NCBI RefSeq assembly: GCF_003171655.1
Contig: NZ_QFZL01000002.1
Coordinates: 124,001 to 188,000 of the forward strand
DNA: 64,000 nt
Reading direction: 5' to 3'
Source: Stakelama portus
Lineage (GTDB): Bacteria; Pseudomonadota; Alphaproteobacteria; Sphingomonadales; Sphingomonadaceae
Shown here: positions 1 to 7,428 of the stretch, piece by piece
Numbering within the stretch: position 1 is the stretch's first letter
Layout of the letters: each line of letters starts with the position of its first letter
The notes under the pieces: model-generated
The model's input: only the letters and a program-made list of their open reading frames with translations
Databases searched by the model: none
Told to the model about the DNA's origin: nothing
Program-made: the position numbers and the translations under genes

Positions 1-307
1 GCTTATCAAGGTGGGTGAGCAATTCCTCGCGGGCGTAATAGATCGCATCCTCACGGATCCACCTTTCCTGCAGGATAAGATCAAGAGCATCGGAGACAGC
101 CTGCTTGATCGCGTCGACATCTTCGCTTCGCTTGAGCAGATCAAAAACAATCACCCGACGCTGGCTGTCGAACCGTGCTTGCAGGTTTTGCATTTGGGTC
201 CGGCGAGTGGTTGAGAGATAGCCGGAATATTCCTGCAGTTCGGCGGCAACGATCAACAAATCACGCAGGGCTTCGCTGTGATCCGAGGGCAAGGTGCTCA
301 TTTTCAT
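1..307 (-). CDS. Hypothetical protein, 3' end outside the window
   Basis: An open frame runs leftward from an ATG at 307 and has no stop before the left edge, so about 102 N-terminal residues are visible. The peptide is soluble, acidic and predicted mostly helical; residues 10-30 contain a leucine-rich stretch around ALRDLLIVAAELQEY. I do not recognise a family. The start overlaps the stop of the upstream small membrane gene in the form TGATG, which suggests translational coupling. An in-frame GTG at 310 and an ATG at 301 are alternative starts. Function unknown. Confidence 0.6.
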   Translation of the reverse strand, partial: MKMSTLPSDHSEALRDLLIVAAELQEYSGYLSTTRRTQMQNLQARFDSQRRVIVFDLLKRSEDVDAIKQAVSDALDLILQERWIREDAIYYAREELLTHLDK

Positions 308-615
308 CACATCCGAAACACGCCGAACGCCGGGCGTTCGGGGATTGGTGCCTGTAGCGACGCGGCGAGCGCCAGCCCCACGCCCAGGCCATAGAGCACG
401 GCAAAAATCACGAACTGAAACAAGGTGACGATTGCGATCTGATTACTGTCGGCAATGTTGAACATTGCCGCCGACACCAGGATCGAGACGAAAGCGCCGA
501 CCAGAAGGATGATCCAGTTCTGCCAGCCGAATGATTTCGATACCCGCCCATAGGCCAGTATCGCGATGTACACCGCGATCCCCAACATTGCCCGCACCCC
601 GGTAAAGATCAGCAT
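307..615 (-). CDS. Small three-helix membrane protein, unknown function
   Basis: This 102-residue protein has three hydrophobic segments at about residues 8-24, 34-54 and 60-84, separated by short polar loops (one contains SKSFGWQN), and a polar C-terminal tail. It looks like a small integral inner-membrane protein. The ATG at 615 is preceded by a GGGGA stretch about 9 bases upstream. Its TGA overlaps the next ATG (TGATG), so the two genes are probably one transcript. It diverges from the M13 peptidase across about 100 bp. I cannot assign a family. Confidence 0.6.
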   Translation of the reverse strand: MLIFTGVRAMLGIAVYIAILAYGRVSKSFGWQNWIILLVGAFVSILVSAAMFNIADSNQIAIVTLFQFVIFAVLYGLGVGLALAASLQAPIPERPAFGVFRM

Positions 616-714
616 CGGGATCGTCCCCGGGTCAGATGATGTCAACTTGAAATCCAACTGGATCGGGTGCCGACATGGGTGTAGTACCGACATCAACCAC
701 TCAGGAGGATTTGC
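616..714. promoter_or_regulatory. Divergent intergenic region, M13 peptidase / small membrane gene
   Basis: These 99 bases separate two outward-facing genes and should hold both promoters. The only clear element is a strong Shine-Dalgarno sequence AGGAGG at 703-708, six bases before the peptidase ATG at 715. I see no convincing -35/-10 pair or operator. Confidence 0.45.
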
Positions 715-2802
715 ATGTCCCGCAACAAGCTGTTCGTGTTGCTCGCCAGCACGGCGCTCACCTTTTCCGCTCCGATCCCGGCAATGGCGCAACAGGCGCC
801 CGCCGCCGAGGCGACCAGCACGGCGAGCGATTCCGGCATCAACCTTGCCGCGATGGATCGCAGCGTGAAGCCGGGCGACGATTTCTACGATTATGCCAAT
901 GGCAACTGGATGCGCACGACCGTGATCCCGGCCGACCGGTCGAGCGTGGGATCGTTCCTGATCGCATATAACAAGACGCAGGCCGAAACCGCCCAGTTGA
1001 TCCACGATATCGTCGCGTCGGATCCGGCCCCGGACACCGATGCAGGGCGTATTGCCAATTATTACAGCGCCTATCTCAACACCGATGCGATCAACGCCGC
1101 CGGCATGACGCCGATCCGGGCCGATCTCGACCGGTTTGCCGCGATCGACAGCAAACAGGCGCTTTCCGCCGTGCTGGGATCGCAGATGCGCGCCGATGTC
1201 GATCCGCTCAACGCGACCAATTACTGGACCGAAAATCTGTTCGGGATTTTCGTGAGCCAGGGGCTTTCGACGCCAGGCGAAACGCTTCCCTATATCCTGC
1301 AGGGCGGGCTCGGCCTGCCCGAGCGCGAATATTATCTGTCGCACGATACGCAGATGGTCGAACTGCGCGATGCCTATCGCGCCTATATCGAACAGATTTT
1401 CACGCTCGCCGGATATGACGATGCCGCGGCGCGCGCGCAGCGTGTGTTCGATCTGGAAACCAAAATCGCCAAGGCGCATGTGACACGCGAACAGGCGGAG
1501 AATTTCGCCGGTTCCTCGGGCGTGTGGACGCGCGAGGAATTGATCGCCAAGGCGCCCGGTATCGATTGGGACGCGCTGCTTTCAGCCGCGTCGCTTGGCG
1601 ATCAGGATCGCTTCGCCGCCTATTCGGGCGAAGCCATCCCGGCGCTTGCCGCGCTGGTCGCCAGCGAACCGCTCGACGCCTGGAAGGACTGGCTCGCCTT
1701 TCACCAGATCAATGGCCACGCCAGTGTGTTGCCGAGCAGCTTCGACGATGCGCGCTTTGCCTTTTACGGCACGACCCTGTCGGGCACCCCGCAGCAGCAG
1801 CCGCGCGAAAAGCGCGCGCTGAGCGCAGTCAGCGGCGCGCTGGGCGATGCGGTCGGCCAGGCCTATGTCGAACGCTATTTCCCGGCATCGGCCAAGGCCG
1901 AGGTTCAGGCGATGGTCGACAATATCAAGGCCGCCTTCGTCCACCGGATCGAAGGGCTCGACTGGATGGCGGACAGCACCAAGGCCGAGGCGATCCGCAA
2001 GGTCCAGTCGATCGTCGTCGGCGTCGGCTATCCCGAAAGCTGGCGCGATTACAGCGACCTGACGATCAGCCCGACCAATGCCTATGCCAATGCGATCGCT
2101 GCCGGGCAGCATGAATATGCGGTTCAGCTCGCCAAGATCGGCAAGCCGGTCGACCGCGCCGAATGGTGGATGACGCCGCAGACGGTGAATGCAGTCAATC
2201 TGCCGGTGCAGAACGCACTGAATTTCCCCGCCGCGATCCTGCAACCGCCCTTTTTCGATCCCAATGCCGATGCGGCGTATAATTACGGCGCGATCGGCGC
2301 GGTCATCGGGCATGAGATCAGCCACAGCTTCGACAATAACGGCGCCGATTTCGATGCCACCGGCGCGCTGCGCAACTGGTGGACCGATGCCGATCTGGCG
2401 CGGTTCGACGAACAGGGCCAGGCGCTGGCGGCGCAGTTCGACACCTATCGCCCCTTCCCCGATCTGGCAATCAACGGGAAGCTGACGCTGGGCGAGAATA
2501 TCGCCGATGTCGCGGGGCTGGCGGCGGCCTATGACGCCTATCACGCGTCGCTGGGCGGCAAGGCTGCGCCGGTGATGGACGGGCTGACCGGCGATCAGCG
2601 TTTCTTCATCGCGTTCGACCAGACCTGGGCGACCAAGACGCGCGACGCGGCGCTGCGTGGTCAGGTCGCGACCGACGGCCATGCGCCGGGCCAGTATCGC
2701 GCGCTCACCGTGCGCAATATCGACGCCTGGTATGACGCGTTCGACGTGCAGCCGGGCGATGCGCTCTATCTGCCGCCCGAACAGCGCGTCAAAGTGTGGT
2801 AA
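715..2802 (+). CDS. M13 family zinc metallopeptidase (PepO/neprilysin-like), exported
   Basis: A 695-residue endopeptidase of the neprilysin/PepO family, expected to cleave small peptides in the periplasm or at the envelope. Residues 1-25 form a signal peptide ending near AMA-QQ. The zinc signature HEISH lies at residues 533-537, followed by SFDNNG, and the downstream Glu ligand lies in ENIAD at 594-598. The length is normal for the family. The C-terminus ends KVW where many members end CxVW, so the usual terminal Cys is missing. Start is fixed by AGGAGG at 703-708 and the signal peptide. It is a single-gene unit closed by a terminator at 2808 and is unrelated to the catabolic genes that follow. 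Confidence 0.93.
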   Translation: MSRNKLFVLLASTALTFSAPIPAMAQQAPAAEATSTASDSGINLAAMDRSVKPGDDFYDYANGNWMRTTVIPADRSSVGSFLIAYNKTQAETAQLIHDIVASDPAPDTDAGRIANYYSAYLNTDAINAAGMTPIRADLDRFAAIDSKQALSAVLGSQMRADVDPLNATNYWTENLFGIFVSQGLSTPGETLPYILQGGLGLPEREYYLSHDTQMVELRDAYRAYIEQIFTLAGYDDAAARAQRVFDLETKIAKAHVTREQAENFAGSSGVWTREELIAKAPGIDWDALLSAASLGDQDRFAAYSGEAIPALAALVASEPLDAWKDWLAFHQINGHASVLPSSFDDARFAFYGTTLSGTPQQQPREKRALSAVSGALGDAVGQAYVERYFPASAKAEVQAMVDNIKAAFVHRIEGLDWMADSTKAEAIRKVQSIVVGVGYPESWRDYSDLTISPTNAYANAIAAGQHEYAVQLAKIGKPVDRAEWWMTPQTVNAVNLPVQNALNFPAAILQPPFFDPNADAAYNYGAIGAVIGHEISHSFDNNGADFDATGALRNWWTDADLARFDEQGQALAAQFDTYRPFPDLAINGKLTLGENIADVAGLAAAYDAYHASLGGKAAPVMDGLTGDQRFFIAFDQTWATKTRDAALRGQVATDGHAPGQYRALTVRNIDAWYDAFDVQPGDALYLPPEQRVKVW

Positions 2803-2807
2803 CAACG

Positions 2808-2841
2808 AAAAAGGGAGCGGTATCACACCGCGCCCTTTTTT
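2808..2841 (+). terminator. Rho-independent terminator of the M13 peptidase gene
   Basis: A hairpin begins 6 bases after the peptidase stop. The left arm AAAAAGGGAGCGGT (2808-2821) pairs with ACCGCGCCCTTTTTT (2827-2841), with one A/G mismatch, a five-base loop and a T tract. Because the arms are A-rich on the left and T-rich on the right it could also work on the opposite strand. Confidence 0.9.
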
Positions 2842-3017
2842 CCTCAACCGCGAAGCCGTGCTGTCCAGGCACGCCGATGGCGGGGCACAGGTCGCGGGGG
2901 GACCAGTCCTGCTGATCGATGCGGGCTGCCAGTGGGGCTATGCGGTCATTTGCAAAACGCGCCATCGTCTCGCGGATCATGTCGGCGGCCTCGCCGAGCG
3001 CGAAAACCGAGATTCAT
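2842..3017 (-). pseudogene. N-terminal remnant of an acyl-CoA dehydrogenase (isovaleryl-CoA dehydrogenase-like)
   Basis: Read leftward, codons from about 3011 to 2842 give ALGEAADMIRETMARFAN and then DRIAPLAARIDQQDW and RDLCPAIGVPGQHGFAVEE. This matches the conserved first 60 residues of isovaleryl-CoA-type acyl-CoA dehydrogenases. A consensus Shine-Dalgarno (AAGGAG) and ATG at 3017 remain, but the ATG is out of frame with the homologous peptide, implying a one-base frameshift within the first few codons. Homology stops exactly where the M13 terminator begins, so the remaining 320 or so residues are gone. It is best read as a decayed, 3'-deleted gene. A functional short peptide is unlikely. 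The family call rests on pattern memory, not a search. Confidence 0.65.
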
Positions 3018-3078
3018 TCGGTCTCTCCTTGCGGCCCCTCTGCTATCGCAAGGGCAACAAGCGAACCGAATGGGGCAG

Positions 3079-3204
3079 TCAGAACAGGAGGATTGCGATC
3101 ATCGCCCAGAAGGCCAGCGACAGCGCCACCGCAATCACAAGTCCGATGGCAGCCGGGGGGCTATCCTCCGCAATCGGGGCACCGTGAAAATCAAGCCTGT
3201 CCAT
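3079..3204 (-). CDS. 41-residue single-pass membrane protein
   Basis: A short frame starting MDRLDFHGAPIAEDSPP followed by one strong transmembrane segment (about residues 20-41, rich in Ala, Leu, Ile and Val) that reaches almost to the C-terminus. A clear AAGGAG lies about 9 bases before the ATG at 3204, which is the main reason to believe it is translated. Topology would be N-terminus in the cytoplasm or periplasm with a C-terminal tail anchor. No family recognised; small envelope-stress or complex-stabilising proteins look like this, but nothing here assigns a role. Confidence 0.55.
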   Translation of the reverse strand: MDRLDFHGAPIAEDSPPAAIGLVIAVALSLAFWAMIAILLF

Positions 3205-3542
3205 CGTGACCCACTCCTTGCGATTATTCGATCTGTCGTCGAAATCCCTTTCGCTGCGAATTGCGATGTGCCTTTGGCATATCCCGAACACGCTGTGACA
3301 TCTTAACGCAACAAAAGGGGAAAGTCTCCTTCATCTTGCCTGTGCATGGCGAAATTTTACGATGCCATCACTGTTCTTTTGCTGCACTTGCGAACAACGC
3401 TGGCAACACTGGCGCGCGAGGGGAAGAAACTTCCAGAAAACCAATATGCCCCGGAATCGGCGCCGGTGTTGCGGCGCAACGAGGGGGCATCGCGATCGCG
3501 GCGCGCCGGACCCGATTAAGGCCGCGTAGATCGCGATCTGGC
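3205..3542. other. Gene-poor interval with one weak small-frame candidate
   Basis: About 340 bases lie between the 41-residue gene and the CoA-ester lyase. The only open frame worth noting is 3346-3519 (+), ATG to TAA, 57 residues beginning MAKFYDAITVLLLHLR and ending in a basic tail. It has no good ribosome-binding site, so I do not call it a gene. The 3231-3345 part is relatively AT-rich and may carry the promoter of the leftward 41-residue gene. Confidence 0.4.
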
Positions 3543-4427
3543 TCAGCCCTCCGCCGATGCCAGCAACTGGCGCGCGCGCGAAAGATGCGGCCGATCGAGC
3601 ATGCCGCCCTTATATCCGATCGTTCCGGCACCGGGATTGGCTTCGAACAGTGCGACGATTTCCCGCGCCGCTGCCAGTTCCTCTGCCGTCGGCGTGAACG
3701 CGGCGTTGATCACCGGCACCTGAGCCGGGTGAATCGCCAGCATCCCGCGATATCCGTCGCGCCGGACGCGCGTGGCGCGCGCCTTGAGTGTTTCCAGATC
3801 GCGGAAATCGCCCTGGATCGTCTCGATCGCCGCGACCCCGGCCGCCGACGCACCGAGCAGGCACAGGCTGCGCGCGAGTTCATAGGTGAAACCATAGCTG
3901 CCGTCGGGATTGCAGTTCTCGCTCGCGCCGATCGAATCGGCCAGATCCTCCGCCCCCCAGCTCATCGCCACCAGTCGCGGCGCGCCGGCATAATCGCCGG
4001 TGGTGAACATCGCGCCCGCCGTTTCGGTGACGAGCGCGATCACGCGAGTCGACCCGATCGCGAGGTCCGAAGCCGCTTCGAAGGCCGAGAGATAATGGTC
4101 GAGCAACTCGACATCGTGCCGGCCCCGCGCCTTTGGCAGCATGATCCCGCCGGGGCGACCGGGCATCACGGCGGCAAGATCGGTAAGCGCCTCGGGCCCG
4201 TCGAGCGGATTGATCCGCACCCAGAACCGTTCGCGCCCGGCATCCGCCTTGTCCAGAAACGCGCGCACCATCCGCCGGGCGGCGGGCTTTTCATCGGGCG
4301 CGACGGCATCCTCCAGATCGAACAGCGCGATATCCGCGTCGCTGTTAGCGGCCTTTTCCATCTTTCGTTCGCTGTCGCCCGGCGCGAACAGCCAGGATCG
4401 CATTTTCAGCGGTTCCAATTCGTGCAT
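3543..4427 (-). CDS. HpcH/HpaI aldolase / CitE-type CoA-ester lyase
   Basis: A 294-residue TIM-barrel lyase of the CitE/malyl-CoA lyase group, expected to cleave a beta-hydroxyacyl-CoA (for example a malyl-, methylmalyl- or citramalyl-CoA) in a Mg-dependent retro-Claisen reaction. Visible motifs are RSWLFAPGDSERKMEKA near the N-terminus, LFDLEDAVAPDEK (the early acidic motif), ETAGAMF with the catalytic/metal Glu, and SWGAEDLADSIG with the metal Asp. The start at 4427 is chosen because GGGAGAGG precedes it; a longer frame to 4565 would run into the divergent gene. It faces a class III CoA-transferase 107 bp away, so the pair probably activates and cleaves one small dicarboxylic acid. The exact substrate is not readable from sequence. 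Confidence 0.85.
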   Translation of the reverse strand: MHELEPLKMRSWLFAPGDSERKMEKAANSDADIALFDLEDAVAPDEKPAARRMVRAFLDKADAGRERFWVRINPLDGPEALTDLAAVMPGRPGGIMLPKARGRHDVELLDHYLSAFEAASDLAIGSTRVIALVTETAGAMFTTGDYAGAPRLVAMSWGAEDLADSIGASENCNPDGSYGFTYELARSLCLLGASAAGVAAIETIQGDFRDLETLKARATRVRRDGYRGMLAIHPAQVPVINAAFTPTAEELAAAREIVALFEANPGAGTIGYKGGMLDRPHLSRARQLLASAEG

Positions 4428-4534
4428 CCCGCCTCTCCCTGCATATATGGCACGCCCTTGCGGGCCGCAAAATTCGTGACAGCATGCCATTGCGTGAAAT
4501 AGGCGCGCAAAGTCAAAAGAGTCGGGAGGAAGAA

Positions 4535-5707
4535 ATGCAGGGCGGCGAACCGCACCGCGGGCCATTGGCGGGAATCCGGGTCATCGACCTTACCAGCACG
4601 GTGATGGGGCCCTATGCCACCCAGATGATGGCCGATATGGGCGCCGACGTCATCAAGGTCGAATCGCCCGAAGGCGATGTGATGCGCTGGGTCTCGGTGG
4701 GGCCCGAAGAGGGTCTGGGCGGCGTCTTCGTCAATATCAATCGCGGCAAGCGCGCCATCGTGCTCGACCTGCGGCAGCAAGCCGACAAGGACATACTCAA
4801 CCGGCTGATCGCCACTGCCGATATCTTCATCCATTCGATGCGCGCGCGCGCGATTGCCCGGCTGGGGTTGGATTATGACGCGGTCCGCGCGATCCGGCCC
4901 GACATCGTCTATACCAATTGCTACGGTTATCGCCGCGGCGGCCCCTATGCCGACAAGCCAGCCTATGACGATACGATTCAGGCCGAATGCGGGCTGGTCG
5001 CGACACAGCGGATGATCAACGGCGATGCCGAATTCGTCGGCACGATCATGGCTGACAAGGTTGCCGGGCTGACTGCGCTCAATGCGACGATGACGGCATT
5101 GTTCCATCGCGAGAGGACCGGCGAGGGGCAGGAAATCGAAATCGGCATGTTCGAAACCATGACGGCGTTCATGATGGTCGAACATGCCAATGGGACCGTG
5201 TTCGATCCGCCGCTGGGCAAGGCCCATTATCCCCGCGTGGTATCGCCGCACCGCCGCCCCTATCGGACCAGGGACGGGCATGTCGCGGCGCTGATCTATA
5301 ACGACAAGCATTGGGCCGCGTTCGTCGATGCGGTACAGCCCGAATGGGCCGGGCCGGACCTGGCGACGCTGGCGCAGCGCGCGAAGCAAATCGACCATGT
5401 CTATGCGCGGCTGGCCGAGACCTTTCTTGAGCGGACGACTGCCGAATGGCTCGACCTGCTCGGGAAGCTCCATGTTCCGGCAGCGCCGATCCGCACGCCC
5501 GACGAATTGCTGAACGATCCGCATCTGGAGGCGGTCGGCTTTTACGAGGAAATCGACTCCTCCTATGGCCGGTTGCGCTTTCCGGGCACGCCCGCGCGTT
5601 TCTCCGCCTCACCCGCCAGCGTTGCCGGGCCGGCGCCGCGGCTTGGCGAGCATCAGGCCGAGATTCTTGCCGAGCTCGACGCGGGAATTAGCGCCCCTCA
5701 GGGATAA
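4535..5707 (+). CDS. Class III CoA-transferase (CaiB/Frc family)
   Basis: A 390-residue family III CoA-transferase, which moves CoA between carboxylic acids. The N-terminus has the usual LAGIRVIDLTSTVMGPYATQ signature and ADMGADVIKVESPEGD. The likely catalytic Asp, which forms the acyl-anhydride, is D145 in KPAYDDTIQAECG, where formyl-CoA transferase has its nucleophilic Asp. The start at 4535 has GGAGG at 4525-4529; an upstream in-frame ATG at 4484 lacks one. It diverges from the CitE-type lyase and its 3' end overlaps the convergent MFS gene by 10 bp. The lyase/transferase pairing suggests acid activation followed by C-C cleavage. Confidence 0.88.
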   Translation: MQGGEPHRGPLAGIRVIDLTSTVMGPYATQMMADMGADVIKVESPEGDVMRWVSVGPEEGLGGVFVNINRGKRAIVLDLRQQADKDILNRLIATADIFIHSMRARAIARLGLDYDAVRAIRPDIVYTNCYGYRRGGPYADKPAYDDTIQAECGLVATQRMINGDAEFVGTIMADKVAGLTALNATMTALFHRERTGEGQEIEIGMFETMTAFMMVEHANGTVFDPPLGKAHYPRVVSPHRRPYRTRDGHVAALIYNDKHWAAFVDAVQPEWAGPDLATLAQRAKQIDHVYARLAETFLERTTAEWLDLLGKLHVPAAPIRTPDELLNDPHLEAVGFYEEIDSSYGRLRFPGTPARFSASPASVAGPAPRLGEHQAEILAELDAGISAPQG

Positions 5708-7365
5708 TCGGGCAGCGGATCGCGGATCGGCGGCGGCGGATCGTTCGACGCGGCAACCGATCCCGGATGGATTTCGATCAGCCGCTGCACGACCGGCGGC
5801 TGGCCGCGATGCAGCGCCATGATCCGGTCGAGATTGGCGGCATCGGCATGGGTTCGCCGATAATTGTGGCGGACATAGTCGAGCCAGGTCGACACCTGAT
5901 AGCTTTCGATCCACAGCCTCGGCTGGGCAAGATCGCGCGAAAGCGACCAGCGGCGCGCGCCGTCGCGGCGGCGAATGCGTCGCCGCTCCGCCATCGCCGC
6001 CAGAAACAGGTCGATATCCGCCGGATCGATTTCATAGGTCAGCGCGATCGTCAGCGGGCCGCTGCGGCTTTCGATCGGCACCTGCGTGCTCGGTTCGCTC
6101 CAGCGGCGCAGCGGATCGAGATTGAGGTGGTCGATATCGGGGATGCGGATGAAATAGCCCAGAACCAGCCCGACAAGCTGTAATGCCGCCGCAGCGAGCA
6201 ACGCGGTGCGCGTGCCGTGGCTCGCCGCGATCATCCCGAAGATCCAGGCGCCGAACGCCAGCCCGCCAAATGCCGCCGTCTGATAGGTGGCGATGGCGCG
6301 TGCCACCACCCAGCGCGGCGAGGCGAGCTGGATCGTTGCGTTGAGCGCCGCCATCGCCATCATCCAGCCACCGCCGGCCAGCGCAAGCACTGGCGCCGCC
6401 GCCAGCGGCGTGGTGCTGAACGCCACGCCCGCCACGCCCAGCGCGACCGCCACACCCGCCGCGCCCACCAGCCGTTGCGGCGCGAACCGATGGCGCAACC
6501 GCGCACCGAGCAGCGCCCCGCCCACTGCCCCCACGCCAAAGGCGCCGAGCAATATGCCGTATGTCACTGCCCCGCCCTGCATCAGATCGCGCGCGACGAG
6601 CGGGAGGAGCGCGGATATCGCGCTTGCCCCGGCAGCGAAGAAGACCGATCGGATCAGCACACGGACCAGGTCCGGCGACATCGCGACATAGCGCACGCCG
6701 CTCGCCACCGCGCTGCCGATCCGTTCGGGCGGCAATTCGGCAGGCGCAGGGTCGGTTTTCCAGCGCAACAGCACGACGATCAGGCCGATATAGCTGACGC
6801 AATTGGCCAGAAACGCCGCCGAGGCATTGGCGACGGCGACAATCGCGCCGCCGACCGCGGGGCCGGCACTGCGCGCGATGTTGAACGCAACGCTGTTATA
6901 GGAGACCGCGGCGGACAGCGCCTGTTTGGGGACCATGTCGCCGACCGATGCCTGCCAGGCCGGGCTGTTCAGCGCCATGCCGCACCCGATCAGGAACGTC
7001 ATCGCGAGCAGCAGCAGCGGCGTCATCAGGTGAAGCGCAGTCAGCACCGACAGCACGAGCGACACCGTCAGCATGAAGAATTGCGCCGCCAGCATCACCT
7101 TGCGGCGATCGAAATTGTCGGCGATCGCGCCCGCCGCCAGCGCGAGCAGCATCACCGGCAAGGTCACCGAAGCCTGAACCAGCGCGACCATGGTACGCGA
7201 CTGGGCAAGTTCGGTCATCAGCCAGGCGGCACCGACCGACTGAATGATATAGCCGAAATTGGAAACCAGATTGGCGGTCCAGATCGACCGAAAGATCGGC
7301 ACCGCGAAGGGTGATGCTGATTCCACATCGGCGGTGCGCGCATCGGGACCGGGTTCGGCTGCCAT
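5698..7365 (-). CDS. MFS exporter of the MFS_3 (EntS-like) family with C-terminal cytoplasmic domain
   Basis: A 555-residue transporter with about 12 membrane segments spanning roughly residues 25-400 and a soluble C-terminal region (about 410-540) containing ALTYEIDPADIDLFLAAM. This extension, resembling a ferredoxin-like monooxygenase fold, is typical of the transmembrane secretion effector family rather than of ordinary 400-residue MFS proteins. The motif DNFDRRKVML fits the conserved loop 2-3. The start at 7365 is preferred because GGGAG lies about 7 bases upstream; an ATG at 7416 is an alternative. It follows the PQQ dehydrogenase by 63 bp on the same strand and may be co-transcribed. 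Role: probably drug, siderophore or metabolite efflux; substrate unknown. Confidence 0.82.
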   Translation of the reverse strand: MAAEPGPDARTADVESASPFAVPIFRSIWTANLVSNFGYIIQSVGAAWLMTELAQSRTMVALVQASVTLPVMLLALAAGAIADNFDRRKVMLAAQFFMLTVSLVLSVLTALHLMTPLLLLAMTFLIGCGMALNSPAWQASVGDMVPKQALSAAVSYNSVAFNIARSAGPAVGGAIVAVANASAAFLANCVSYIGLIVVLLRWKTDPAPAELPPERIGSAVASGVRYVAMSPDLVRVLIRSVFFAAGASAISALLPLVARDLMQGGAVTYGILLGAFGVGAVGGALLGARLRHRFAPQRLVGAAGVAVALGVAGVAFSTTPLAAAPVLALAGGGWMMAMAALNATIQLASPRWVVARAIATYQTAAFGGLAFGAWIFGMIAASHGTRTALLAAAALQLVGLVLGYFIRIPDIDHLNLDPLRRWSEPSTQVPIESRSGPLTIALTYEIDPADIDLFLAAMAERRRIRRRDGARRWSLSRDLAQPRLWIESYQVSTWLDYVRHNYRRTHADAANLDRIMALHRGQPPVVQRLIEIHPGSVAASNDPPPPIRDPLPDYP

Positions 7366-7428
7366 CGCCCGCTCCCGGTTCAGCGGCCGCGACGGCGGCA
7401 CAATGCCGCCGCGCATGCCCGCCGCCGG

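Noticed and set aside
3346..3519. 57-residue frame MAKFYDAITV... in an intergenic interval
   Set aside because: No ribosome-binding site, no family match and a shuffled basic tail; mentioned only as a weak candidate in the interval entry.
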